A stretch of DNA of 64,000 nucleotides. It comes from JAGOEY01 sp017997515 (GTDB taxonomy: Bacteria > Pseudomonadota > Gammaproteobacteria > Burkholderiales > Burkholderiaceae_C). The notes beneath the pieces are model-generated. The model did not search any database. It worked only from the letters and a program-made list of their open reading frames with translations, and was not told the origin of the DNA. A program made the translations under genes and the position numbers. This document shows, piece by piece, positions 15,371 through 23,053 of the stretch. Within the stretch, counting starts at the first letter, position 1, and every line of letters starts with the position of its first letter. Location of the stretch: contig CP111109.1 of the NCBI GenBank assembly GCA_026314275.1, positions 3,410,001 through 3,474,000 on the forward strand. The letters are read 5' to 3'.

Positions 15371-16402
15371 TTAGGCCGGTGCCAAACCCAGCAGCGTATG
15401 CAGCCGGCTGCTGGTGGTGGTGTACTGCAGATGAATTGCCTTGCCCGGAAACACCATCGCCGTGGCAGCCCAGGCGGCGAGAGTGGCTTCATGGAAGCCG
15501 CAGACGATCAGTTTTCTTTTGCCGGGGTAGGTGTTGATGTCGCCCACCGCAAAGATGCCGGGCTCACAGGTCTGGAACTTCTCGGTGTCCACGGGTAGTT
15601 GTTTGCGCTCCAGCGCCAGGCCCCAGTCGGCAATCGGTCCCAGGCGCGGTGACACACCCAGGCAGGCCACAAGCGCCTCGCTGGGCACCGCCACCGTTGT
15701 GCCATCGGGCACCGTGACTTCCAGTTGCTGACCGTCGTAAGCGGCGGGTTGGCCCACCATTAAGCGCAGTGCGCCCGATGCCACCTGGGCACGCATGCCG
15801 GCGACCAGCGCCGGGTTGGCCTGAAAGCCGTCGCGCCGGTGCAGCAGGGTGATGTGGCGGGCTTGACCCACCAGCGCCAGTGCCGTGGTGAGGGCGCTGT
15901 CGTCTCCCCCGTTGACGACCACGGTCTGGCCGCTAAAACGGTCGAGTGTGTCCGGGTGGTAGAAAACCTGGGTGCCTTCGAAACGCTCCAGCCCCTCGAT
16001 GCCGATACGCCGGGGCACAAACGCGCCCACACCGGCCGCGATAAAAACGGTTTTGGCCAGAAACACCGTGCCGCGTGTGGTGGACAGCCGCAGGCGGTCG
16101 TCGGGTTCACGTTGCAGCGACACCACCTGTTCACCCAGGTGCATGGGCACTTTGAACGGCGCAATCTGCTGCAGTAAGGCCTCTGCCAGCCCGTGCCCCG
16201 TGGTGGCCACGGTGCCGGGGATGTCGTAGATGGGTTTGTCGCCGTACAGCTCGGCGCACTGGCCGCCTGTATGGGGCAGTGCGTCAACGATGTGGCAGCT
16301 GATTTCGAGCAGGCCCAGCTGGAAGGCCTGAAAAAGGCCGACCGGGCCCGCGCCGATGATGACTGCGTCGGTGTCGATAGGCTCGGCCGTGTGCGCCACC
16401 AT
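15371..16402 (-). CDS. Ferredoxin--NADP(+) reductase, TrxB-like type
   Basis: A 343-residue flavoprotein with FAD-binding AVIIGAGPVGLFQAFQLG, the GGQCAELYGDKPIYDIPG segment typical of thioredoxin-reductase-like FNRs, an NADPH-binding VVVNGGDDSALTTALALVG and the C-terminal GIFAVGDINTYPGK. No redox CXXC is present, which separates it from thioredoxin reductase. ATG 16402 is chosen because the FAD motif follows shortly after; the frame is open further upstream inside fdxA. It lies 20 bp after fdxA, so the two are probably co-transcribed and act as an NADPH-ferredoxin couple. Confidence 0.88.
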   Translation of the reverse strand: MVAHTAEPIDTDAVIIGAGPVGLFQAFQLGLLEISCHIVDALPHTGGQCAELYGDKPIYDIPGTVATTGHGLAEALLQQIAPFKVPMHLGEQVVSLQREPDDRLRLSTTRGTVFLAKTVFIAAGVGAFVPRRIGIEGLERFEGTQVFYHPDTLDRFSGQTVVVNGGDDSALTTALALVGQARHITLLHRRDGFQANPALVAGMRAQVASGALRLMVGQPAAYDGQQLEVTVPDGTTVAVPSEALVACLGVSPRLGPIADWGLALERKQLPVDTEKFQTCEPGIFAVGDINTYPGKRKLIVCGFHEATLAAWAATAMVFPGKAIHLQYTTTSSRLHTLLGLAPA

Positions 16403-16422
16403 CACTGGGTTCAGTCTTGGGC

Positions 16423-16746
16423 TTACTTTTCGAGCTGGGCCAGCTTGCCAGCCTTGCCGTTCCAGTCGTCGGCATCGGGCAGCGCTGCTTTGCGTTTGGT
16501 GATGCTTTTGAACTGGGGTGACAACTCGGCGTTGAGCTTGATGAAGGCCAACTGGTCGGCAGGCAGGTCTTCTTCGGCAAAGATCGCGTTGGCGGGGCAC
16601 TCGGGGATACACACGGCGCAGTCGATGCACTCGTCCGGGTCAATCACGAGGAAGTTCGGGCCTTCGCGGAAGCAGTCCACAGGGCACACATCGACGCAGT
16701 CGGTGTATTTGCACTTGATGCAGTTTTCGGAAACGACGTGGGTCAT
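16423..16746 (-). CDS. fdxA: Seven-iron ferredoxin FdxA
   Basis: A 107-residue ferredoxin with two cluster-binding regions: CIKCKYTDCVDVCPVDCF and CIDCAVCIPECPANAIF. The C-terminal extension (FIKLNAELSPQFKSITKRK) is typical of FdxA. These cysteine spacings fit one [3Fe-4S] and one [4Fe-4S] cluster. It stands between cysN and the ferredoxin reductase on the same strand, 76 bp after cysN, so it may supply electrons to sulfite reduction (inference). Confidence 0.95.
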   Translation of the reverse strand: MTHVVSENCIKCKYTDCVDVCPVDCFREGPNFLVIDPDECIDCAVCIPECPANAIFAEEDLPADQLAFIKLNAELSPQFKSITKRKAALPDADDWNGKAGKLAQLEK

Positions 16747-16822
16747 TGGTTTTGGTTTTGGTTTTCAGGTCGGGGATTACCCTTGATTTTATGGGCTTTT
16801 CTGGTGCATGCCTTGCGTCGCA

Positions 16823-18124
16823 TCAACGTACCAGCACCGCCCCCGAGGTCTTGTGGCTTGCCGTGTCCACCAGAATCATCGACCCCAGCGCCCGCGCCTG
16901 TGCAAAAGGCAGCGTGGCCACGGGCTCTTGCAGCGCCAGCTCGACATGGCCGATGGCGTTGGCAGGCAGCTCGGTGGCCTCTTCTTCGGCCAGGGTGTTG
17001 ATGTTCAGGCGGTGCACGATGCGCTGCACCTTGGCTTTGACCCAGCGGTGGCCATGTAACGCCCAGTAGGCGCGGCCTGCGACCAGCGGTTCGTCGTCCA
17101 GCCAGGCGACGGTGGCCTGCAGGGTGCGGCTGGCTTGCAGCGCGCCGGGGGCCAGCAGCCAGTCGCCACGCGACACGTCCACTTCGCGGTCCAGCACGAT
17201 GCCTGCGCTGTGGCTGGCCTCGACCGTGCCCGGGGTGCGGGCATGGTCCAGCACCTGGGCTACCTTGGCGCTCTGGCCGCTGGGCAGTACAGTGACGTCT
17301 TGGCCCGGCTGCACGCTGCCGGTGGCCACACGGCCCCAGAAAACGCGGCGGCCCTGGGAGGTGTCGCTGCTGGACGAGAATTTTTCAACCCACTGCACGG
17401 GGAACGCAAACGGCTGGGCCACATCGGCGGGTGTGGCGGGCAGCTGTTCCAGAATTTCGAGCAGGCTCGGGCCGTTGTAGCCCGCCCAGCCGGCGTGTGG
17501 GTCCACCACGTTCCAGCCTTTGAGGGCCGACACGGGCACCGTGGCCTTCACGGGGATACCACCGGCTTCGGCAAACGTGGCCAGCGCGGCACTGATGTGG
17601 GCAAACGCCAGCGCCGGGTCTTCCACCGCGTCCAGTTTGTTCACCGCAAACACCAGCGAGGTGACACGCAGCAGGTTGACCAGCAGCGAATGGCGACGGG
17701 TCTGGGGCAGCAGCTCCAGCGCGGGGTTCTTCCAGTCGAGTTTGGTCGCATCGACCAGCACCACTGCGGCGTCGGCGCTGCTGGCGGCAGTGACCATGTT
17801 GCGGGTGTACTGCTCGTGGCCGGGCGCGTCACCGATGATGAACTTGCGCGTCTCGGTGTTGAAGTAGCGGTAAGCCACGTCGATGGTGATGCCTTGCTCG
17901 CGCTCGGCGGAGAGGCCGTCGGTGAGCAGGGCGAGGTCGGTTTCACCTTGGCGCTGCACGCCTGCCAGGTGGTCTTGCAGCACGGCTTTGGTGTCCACCA
18001 GCAGGCGGCCAATCAGGGTGCTTTTGCCGTCATCTACGCTGCCGCAGGTGATGAATTTCAAGGCTGACAGGGCTGTAGCGCCCGTGGAACCTGCGGGAGT
18101 AGCTATGGAAGTAGTAGCGGTCAT
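16823..18124 (-). CDS. cysN: Sulfate adenylyltransferase subunit 1 (GTPase) CysN
   Basis: A 433-residue EF-Tu-like GTPase that drives APS formation together with CysD. It shows G1 GSVDDGKSTLIGRLL, the G2 region EREQGITIDVAYRYF, G3 DAPGHEQYTRNM and G4 NKLD. There is no CysC kinase fusion at the C-terminus. The first ~18 residues (TATTSIATPAGSTGATA) are low-complexity and are encoded by a copy of the dispersed mini-repeat. The ATG shares one base with the cysD stop (TGATG). Confidence 0.95.
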   Translation of the reverse strand: MTATTSIATPAGSTGATALSALKFITCGSVDDGKSTLIGRLLVDTKAVLQDHLAGVQRQGETDLALLTDGLSAEREQGITIDVAYRYFNTETRKFIIGDAPGHEQYTRNMVTAASSADAAVVLVDATKLDWKNPALELLPQTRRHSLLVNLLRVTSLVFAVNKLDAVEDPALAFAHISAALATFAEAGGIPVKATVPVSALKGWNVVDPHAGWAGYNGPSLLEILEQLPATPADVAQPFAFPVQWVEKFSSSSDTSQGRRVFWGRVATGSVQPGQDVTVLPSGQSAKVAQVLDHARTPGTVEASHSAGIVLDREVDVSRGDWLLAPGALQASRTLQATVAWLDDEPLVAGRAYWALHGHRWVKAKVQRIVHRLNINTLAEEEATELPANAIGHVELALQEPVATLPFAQARALGSMILVDTASHKTSGAVLVR

Positions 18125-18125
18125 C
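18068..18125 (-). repeat. Dispersed mini-repeat A, copy forming the CysN N-terminus
   Basis: On the minus strand: TCCATAGCTACTCCCGC, then CGGGCGCTACAGCCCTG. It keeps the AGCT...GCGC order in degenerate form, and its ATG supplies the cysN start. Confidence 0.45.
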
Positions 18126-19068
18126 AGAAGTATCCGTCTTTTTTACGTTTTTCCATGGACGCTTCAGAAGTCTTGTCGTCCATACGGGTCGCACCACGTT
18201 CACTCACGTCGGCGGCCAGGGTTTCGATCACGATGTCGGCGGCGGTGGCAGCGTCACTTTCCACGGGGCAGGTGCAGGTGATGTCACCCACGGTGCGGAA
18301 ACGCACGTCGCGGAATTCGGCGGTTTCGCCGGGCTTGAGCGGGGTCAGCTCGGTCACCGGCACCAGCAGGCCTTTGCGCTCTACCACTTCGCGTTGGTGG
18401 GTGTAGTACAGCGAGGGCAGGGCGATTTGCTCGCGTTCGATGTACTGCCAGACGTCCAGTTCGGTCCAGTTGCTGATGGGGAACACACGGAAATGTTCGC
18501 CAGGCTGCAGGCGGGTGTTGAACAGCGTCCACAGCTCGGGGCGCTGGGCCTTGGGCTGCCACTGGCCGAAGCTGTCGCGGTGCGAAAAGATGCGTTCCTT
18601 GGCGCGGGCTTTTTCTTCATCGCGGCGGGCGCCACCAATGAGTGCGTCGAAGCGGAATTCTTCGATGGCTTCGAGCAGCGTGACCGACTGGTGCACGTTG
18701 CGGCTTTCGCCGGGGTGGGCCAGGCGCACCGTGCCGCGCTTCATCGAGTCTTCGACGTTGCGCACGATGAGTTCGGCGCCGAGTTCCTTCGCGCGGAAGT
18801 CGCGGAAGTCGGTCACTTCATGGAAGTTGTGGCCGGTGTCGATCATCAGCAGCGGATACGGAATACGGCCCGCGCCGAAGGCTTTTTCAGCGCATTTCAG
18901 CAGCACCAGCGAATCCTTGCCGCCGGAGAACAGCAGGGTAGGGCGCTCGAACACGGCGGCCACTTCGCGCAGGATGAAGATGGTTTCTTCTTCCAGCGCA
19001 TCCAGGTGGGCGTTGCTCAGGTGGTGTTCGGCAGATTGCAACAAGGCGGGGTCGGTATGGGCGTTCAT
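18124..19068 (-). CDS. cysD: Sulfate adenylyltransferase subunit 2 CysD
   Basis: A 314-residue PP-loop enzyme that transfers AMP from ATP to sulfate. The PP-loop LLFSGGKDSLVLLKCAEKA, the MIDTGHNFHEVTDFRD segment and the LVGGARRDEEKARAKER-like region (here LIGGARRDEEKARAKER) are all present, and RKKDGYF closes the chain. ATG 19068 is chosen over an upstream in-frame start because conserved sequence starts soon after. It lies 14 bp after cysH. Confidence 0.95.
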   Translation of the reverse strand: MNAHTDPALLQSAEHHLSNAHLDALEEETIFILREVAAVFERPTLLFSGGKDSLVLLKCAEKAFGAGRIPYPLLMIDTGHNFHEVTDFRDFRAKELGAELIVRNVEDSMKRGTVRLAHPGESRNVHQSVTLLEAIEEFRFDALIGGARRDEEKARAKERIFSHRDSFGQWQPKAQRPELWTLFNTRLQPGEHFRVFPISNWTELDVWQYIEREQIALPSLYYTHQREVVERKGLLVPVTELTPLKPGETAEFRDVRFRTVGDITCTCPVESDAATAADIVIETLAADVSERGATRMDDKTSEASMEKRKKDGYF

Positions 19069-19082
19069 GGGGCGGTCAGTTT

Positions 19083-19706
19083 TCAGTGGGCAAGGTGCAG
19101 GCCGCACTCGCGGTTGTCTTCACCCTTGGTGGGGTCCACGTAGTCGAAGTTGTTGGGCAGGCCGTGTTGCACGCAGTAGTCGTGAAGGTCTTTGGACGAC
19201 CAGTGCAGCAGTGGCGCAACCTTGATCAGCCCGTCGGGGTTCACGCTGACCGGGTCCATCTGCGCACGCACGGCAGTGTCGGTGGCGCGCAGGGCGGTGA
19301 ACCAGACCTGGGGCGCCGTCTCGCGCAGGGCGCGGGCAAAAGGCTCCAGCTTCACTTCGGCGGTGAAGGCGGCATGGCGTGGGTCGTCCAGCGCGGGTGT
19401 TGCGCCGTCCACGGCTTCGCGGTGTGCACGTGAGCGCAGTGGCAGGTAGATGCGCAGGTTCAGCCCGAGTTGTTTCGTCACTTCGTCGGCGAAGCGGTAG
19501 GTGGCTTCGGTGTTGTAGCCGTTGTCCATCCAGACCACGGGCACGTCGGGGTTGACGCGGGTGACCATGTGCAGGATCACGGCCTCGAACGGGCGGAAGT
19601 TGGTGGTGACGATGGCGGGTTGGCCCAGGCCCAGCGCCCATTCCACCAGGCCCTGCGCGTTGCCACCAAGCTCGGTGTTCACACGGGTGAGGTCGGGTGT
19701 GCTCAT
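19083..19706 (-). CDS. cysH: Phosphoadenylyl/adenylyl-sulfate reductase CysH
   Basis: A 207-residue reductase that reduces activated sulfate to sulfite with thioredoxin or glutathione. The C-terminal ECGLH carries the catalytic cysteine. The paired CC and CXXC cysteines that hold the [4Fe-4S] cluster of APS-specific enzymes are absent, so by sequence it looks like the PAPS type. No cysC (APS kinase) is seen in the window. The ATG overlaps the stop of the DUF934 gene by four bases. Confidence 0.9.
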   Translation of the reverse strand: MSTPDLTRVNTELGGNAQGLVEWALGLGQPAIVTTNFRPFEAVILHMVTRVNPDVPVVWMDNGYNTEATYRFADEVTKQLGLNLRIYLPLRSRAHREAVDGATPALDDPRHAAFTAEVKLEPFARALRETAPQVWFTALRATDTAVRAQMDPVSVNPDGLIKVAPLLHWSSKDLHDYCVQHGLPNNFDYVDPTKGEDNRECGLHLAH

Positions 19707-20095
19707 GCGGCCGCCTGCTCTGCCACGAAATGCGGCTCGGGGTGGATGGCATCACCTTGGTAGAAGCCGTGGAAGCGGTCGAACTGGCGCTGCGCGGCAG
19801 AGGCGTCCACACCTTCTTTGAGCACGGCCACGGTGAAGCCGCTGCGCTGCATCTGCACCAGCTGGTCGATCAGCACGTCGCCGGTGGCGCGGATTTCGCC
19901 GGTGTAGCCCAGGCGGCGGCGCAGCAGGAAGGCCTGGCTGTAGGCGCGGCCGTCGGTGAACTTGGGAAAGTGCAGGTCGATACGGGTCACGCCCGCCAAG
20001 TCCAGCAAGCGCGGGTCGGCGTCGTTGGCCAAAGATACTTGGTCTTTTTGGCCTTCTGCGCAGGCGGTGTGTGCGGTAGCAGCTATTATTTTCAT
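19703..20095 (-). CDS. DUF934 protein of the sulfate-assimilation operon
   Basis: A 130-residue protein of the DUF934 family, nearly always found between cysI and cysH in proteobacteria and of unknown function. Recognisable parts are GVTRIDLHFPKFTDGRAYSQ, LLRRRLGYTGEIRATGDVL and QFDRFHGFYQGD. The N-terminus (KIIAATAHTACAEGQKDQ) appears to be encoded by a dispersed mini-repeat copy and probably replaces the native first residues. ATG 20095 fits GAGAG upstream; ATG 20101 is an alternative. It follows the cysI stop by about 11 bp. Confidence 0.88.
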   Translation of the reverse strand: MKIIAATAHTACAEGQKDQVSLANDADPRLLDLAGVTRIDLHFPKFTDGRAYSQAFLLRRRLGYTGEIRATGDVLIDQLVQMQRSGFTVAVLKEGVDASAAQRQFDRFHGFYQGDAIHPEPHFVAEQAAA

Positions 20096-20103
20096 AGTCA
20101 TTA
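20060..20103 (-). repeat. Dispersed mini-repeat A, copy forming the DUF934 N-terminus
   Basis: On the minus strand: AAAATAATAGCTGCTACCGC, CCTGCGCAGAAGGCCAAAA. It has the AGCT, GC-rich loop and AGAGGCC-like tail of the family, and lies in sense orientation. Confidence 0.55.
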
Positions 20104-20106
20104 CTC

Positions 20107-21897
20107 TCAGGCTTCGGCGGCAACGCGGGGCGCACGGGCGGTGCTGGTGCGGGCGGCGTTGGCGGCAAGTTTGAACGGGTCTTGGCCGACGCGACGCAGC
20201 GTGTCGATGAAGTTTTCGGTCTTGCCGTCCACCACGTTGCGGTGGGTGCGGTAGGTGTCGAGCACGGCCTCAATCACTTCGGGCACTTCGGCCGCGCTGA
20301 ACGACGGGCCAACCACCTTGCCCGCAATGGCGGGGCCGGACAGGTTGGAGCCGTCCGAGCCGGCCAGCGTGATCTGGTACCACTCCTGGCCGTCTTTGTC
20401 GACACCCAGGATGCCGATGTGGGCGCTGTGGTGGTGGCCGCAGGAGTTGATACAGCCACTCATGTGCACATCGATCTCGCCCAGGTCGAACAGCTCGTCC
20501 AGGTCCTGGTAACGCTGGCTGATGGCCTCGGAAATCGGCAGCGAACGGGCGTTGGCCAGCGCGCAGAAGTCGCCGCCGGGGCAGACGATCATGTCGGTCA
20601 GCAGGCGGATGTTGGCGCGGGCCAGGCCCAGGGCTTTGGCTTCGGCATACACGGCAGGCAACTCGTCGGCGCGCACCCAGGGCAGCACCAGGTTCTGGTC
20701 GTGGGTGACACGGGCTTCACCGGCGCTGTATTTGTCGGCCAGGGCTGCTGCGGCGTCCAACTGGTCGCCGGTGGCGTCACCGGGCGAATAACCCAGGCGT
20801 TTGAACGACAGCGTGACGGCGCGCAGCAGCGGGTTGCGGTGCGGTGCCACGTTTTGCTGCAGCCAGCGGGTGTAGTCCTTGTCGTCAACGGGTGCGGCGA
20901 CCGGGTTGGCCAGCGCGGGCAGGGCGCCCACACGGCTGGCCGGGGGCACAAAGCTGGCGCTGACGCGGTCGAGTTCGGCCTGGGCGATGGTGTGCGGGCC
21001 ACCGTCTTGCGTCAGGATCTGCTGGTATTCGGCTTCGACCTCGTCGATATAGCGTTGGCCTTCGGCCTTCACCAGAATCTTGATACGCGCCTTGTAGATG
21101 TTGTCACGGCGGCCCCAGCGGTTGTACACACGCACCACAGCTTCGAGGTAGTTCAGGATCTGGTCCCACGGCAAAAACTCGCGGATAACCGTGCCGACGA
21201 TGGGTGTGCGGCCCATGCCACCCCCCACCATCACACGCAGGCCGATGTCACCGGCCTCGTTCTTCAGCACATGCAGACCCACGTCGTGCCAGGCGGTGGC
21301 AGCGCGGTCGTCCGTGGCGCCCACGATGGCGATCTTGAACTTGCGTGGCAGGAACGCGAACTCGGGGTGCAGGGTGCTCCATTGGCGGATGATTTCTGCC
21401 AGCGGGCGCGGGTCGGCCACCTCGTCGGCGGCAATACCGGCACGCTCGTCGCTGGTGGTGTTGCGGATGCAGTTGCCGCTGGTCTGGATGCCGTGCAGGT
21501 GCACGCTGGCCAGCAGATCCATCACATCGGCACTTTTGTCCAGCGGAATCCAGTTGTACTGCACGTTCTGGCGCGTGGTGAAGTGCGCGCAGGCGCTGGG
21601 CAGGCTGGTCAGGTCGCTCAGGCCCGGGTTGGCCTTGGTCAGGTCGTGGGCGTCTTTCTGGTCGTAGTCGCGGGCGATGGTGGCCAGCACCCGCAGCTGG
21701 GCGCTGTTCAGCTCGCCATAGGGCACGGCCACCCGCAGCATGGGCGCAAAGCGCTGGACGTACCAGCCGTTTTGCAGCCGCAGCGGGCGGAATTCATCTT
21801 CCGCCAGCGTGCCGCCTTGCCAGCGCTCCAGCTGGTCGCGGTACTGGGCGGCGCGCAGTTTGACGAACTGTGTGTCGAATTCTGTGTATTGGTACAT
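20107..21897 (-). CDS. cysI: Sulfite (nitrite/sulfite) reductase hemoprotein CysI
   Basis: A 596-residue siroheme/[4Fe-4S] enzyme that reduces sulfite to sulfide. The cluster ligands appear as MIVCPGGDFCALANARS and HMSGCINSCGHHHSAHIG, the C-X5-C...C-X3-C pattern. The substrate-side region QNVQYNWIPL is also present. It is the first gene of the cysI-DUF934-cysH-cysD-cysN run. No CysJ flavoprotein is seen nearby, so ferredoxin may be the donor. Confidence 0.93.
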   Translation of the reverse strand: MYQYTEFDTQFVKLRAAQYRDQLERWQGGTLAEDEFRPLRLQNGWYVQRFAPMLRVAVPYGELNSAQLRVLATIARDYDQKDAHDLTKANPGLSDLTSLPSACAHFTTRQNVQYNWIPLDKSADVMDLLASVHLHGIQTSGNCIRNTTSDERAGIAADEVADPRPLAEIIRQWSTLHPEFAFLPRKFKIAIVGATDDRAATAWHDVGLHVLKNEAGDIGLRVMVGGGMGRTPIVGTVIREFLPWDQILNYLEAVVRVYNRWGRRDNIYKARIKILVKAEGQRYIDEVEAEYQQILTQDGGPHTIAQAELDRVSASFVPPASRVGALPALANPVAAPVDDKDYTRWLQQNVAPHRNPLLRAVTLSFKRLGYSPGDATGDQLDAAAALADKYSAGEARVTHDQNLVLPWVRADELPAVYAEAKALGLARANIRLLTDMIVCPGGDFCALANARSLPISEAISQRYQDLDELFDLGEIDVHMSGCINSCGHHHSAHIGILGVDKDGQEWYQITLAGSDGSNLSGPAIAGKVVGPSFSAAEVPEVIEAVLDTYRTHRNVVDGKTENFIDTLRRVGQDPFKLAANAARTSTARAPRVAAEA

Positions 21898-21907
21898 CGT
21901 AGAAATT

Positions 21908-22035
21908 TAGGTATACCCCCAGGCTTCGCTGCCGCTCTCGCCAACCCCCTTGCAGGGGGCGATACCAGCGGCCTGGCAAAGCCAGTTCCGCGGTATCTCT
22001 GGTGTAAGAGCGAGCGCTTTTCAGGGGAATTTGTT
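21908..22035 (+). repeat. Dispersed repeat B, copy 1
   Basis: A ~130-bp element that begins ATACCCCCAGGCTTCGC. It contains the palindrome CCCCCTTGCAGGGGG and then CCAGCGGCCTGGCAAAGCC followed by AGTTCCGCGGTAT. Two further copies occur in this window in the same orientation. It separates the TSUP gene from cysI. Confidence 0.85.
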
Positions 22036-22058
22036 TTTGCGCGGGTTCGTGAGTCGAT

Positions 22059-22850
22059 TCAAATGGTTATCAGCTTGGCACCTGCATAGGCCAGCAAAAC
22101 GGAAAGCAGCGAGCGTACCAGCCGCTCGGGCGATTTGGCGGTGAGGCGCGAGCCCAGCCAGATGCCGGGAATCGACCCGGCCAGCAGCTTGAGCAGCAGC
22201 GCCCAGTCCACCGAGCCGAGTGACGCATGGCCCAGGCCTGCCACCAGGGTCAGCGGCACGGCATAGGCCACGTCGGCGGCAATGATGCGGTGCAGCGGCA
22301 GCAGCGGGTAGAGCAGCAAGAGAACGGTGACACCAATCGCACCCGCACCCACCGACGTGAGTGTGACCAGCGTGCCAATCACCGCGCCAAACAGCAGCGG
22401 CAGGCTCCAGTGGCGGGGCCGCAGCGCGGCGTCCAGCTGGCCTTCGGCCACAGCGCGTGGCAACTGTTTGCCGCGTACGGCTTTGTACAGGGTAGCGGCC
22501 GCCGTCAGCAGCAGCGCCACACCCAGCGTGCTGGTCATGATGGCCTGCACTTTGGGGTTGGCGGGCCCTACGGTGTGCAGCACATACAGGGTTAACAAAG
22601 ACGCAGGCACACTGCCCAGGCACAGCTGGCCCACCACCCGCCACGGCACCATGCGCTGGCGCGCAAAACTGATGGTGCCGCCCATTTTGGTGAACGCGGC
22701 AAACAGCAGGTCGGTGCCAATGGCCAGGTACGGCTTCACGCCAAAGAAAAAAATCAGGATCGGTGTCATGAGTGAGCCGCCGCCAACACCCGTCAGCCCC
22801 ACGATCACCCCGACCACAAAACCCGCAAAAACAAACGCCAAATCATGCAT
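22059..22850 (-). CDS. TSUP-family (TauE/SafE) membrane transporter
   Basis: A 263-residue protein with about eight hydrophobic segments and the family's two glycine-rich repeats, GLTGVGGGSLMTPIL near the N-terminus and VTLTSVGAGAIGV in the middle. TSUP proteins export sulfite or other sulfur-containing anions. Standing directly upstream of cysI, it probably handles sulfite or sulfate (inference). ATG 22850 is chosen since the first membrane segment follows directly. Confidence 0.85.
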   Translation of the reverse strand: MHDLAFVFAGFVVGVIVGLTGVGGGSLMTPILIFFFGVKPYLAIGTDLLFAAFTKMGGTISFARQRMVPWRVVGQLCLGSVPASLLTLYVLHTVGPANPKVQAIMTSTLGVALLLTAAATLYKAVRGKQLPRAVAEGQLDAALRPRHWSLPLLFGAVIGTLVTLTSVGAGAIGVTVLLLLYPLLPLHRIIAADVAYAVPLTLVAGLGHASLGSVDWALLLKLLAGSIPGIWLGSRLTAKSPERLVRSLLSVLLAYAGAKLITI

Positions 22851-22978
22851 AGGGGCCAGACTGTAGCGGCGGCCCTTCATATCCCAAACTACATTTTGGT
22901 GATGGTGCTATGTGGGATTTGGCATATAGAAACAACCGGATAGCCTGATAAACCGGCCGTGTCGGCTCTGTGTGGGTA

Positions 22979-23046
22979 TTTTTTGCTATTTTATTGATAG
23001 CTTATTGCGCAGGTAGGGTAAGCGCCAGAGGCTGTTTTGATGCTGT
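22979..23046 (+). repeat. Dispersed mini-repeat A, intergenic copy downstream of mnmC
   Basis: Plus strand TTGATAGCTTATTGCGCAGG, TAAGCGCCAGAGGCTGTTTT. This is one of the best-preserved copies: AGCT, a GCGC-loop-GCGC hairpin, CAGAGGC and a T tract. Confidence 0.8.
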
Positions 23047-23053
23047 AAATAAG

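Noticed and set aside
16747..16822. GGTTTT-repeat near 16746 as a functional repeat array
   Set aside because: Only three short units; too small to separate from chance.
20182..22089. 635-codon open frame on the plus strand opposite cysI and DUF934
   Set aside because: It is the antisense shadow of cysI; the product is Val/Gly/His-rich with no domain, and the minus strand carries clear cluster-binding motifs.
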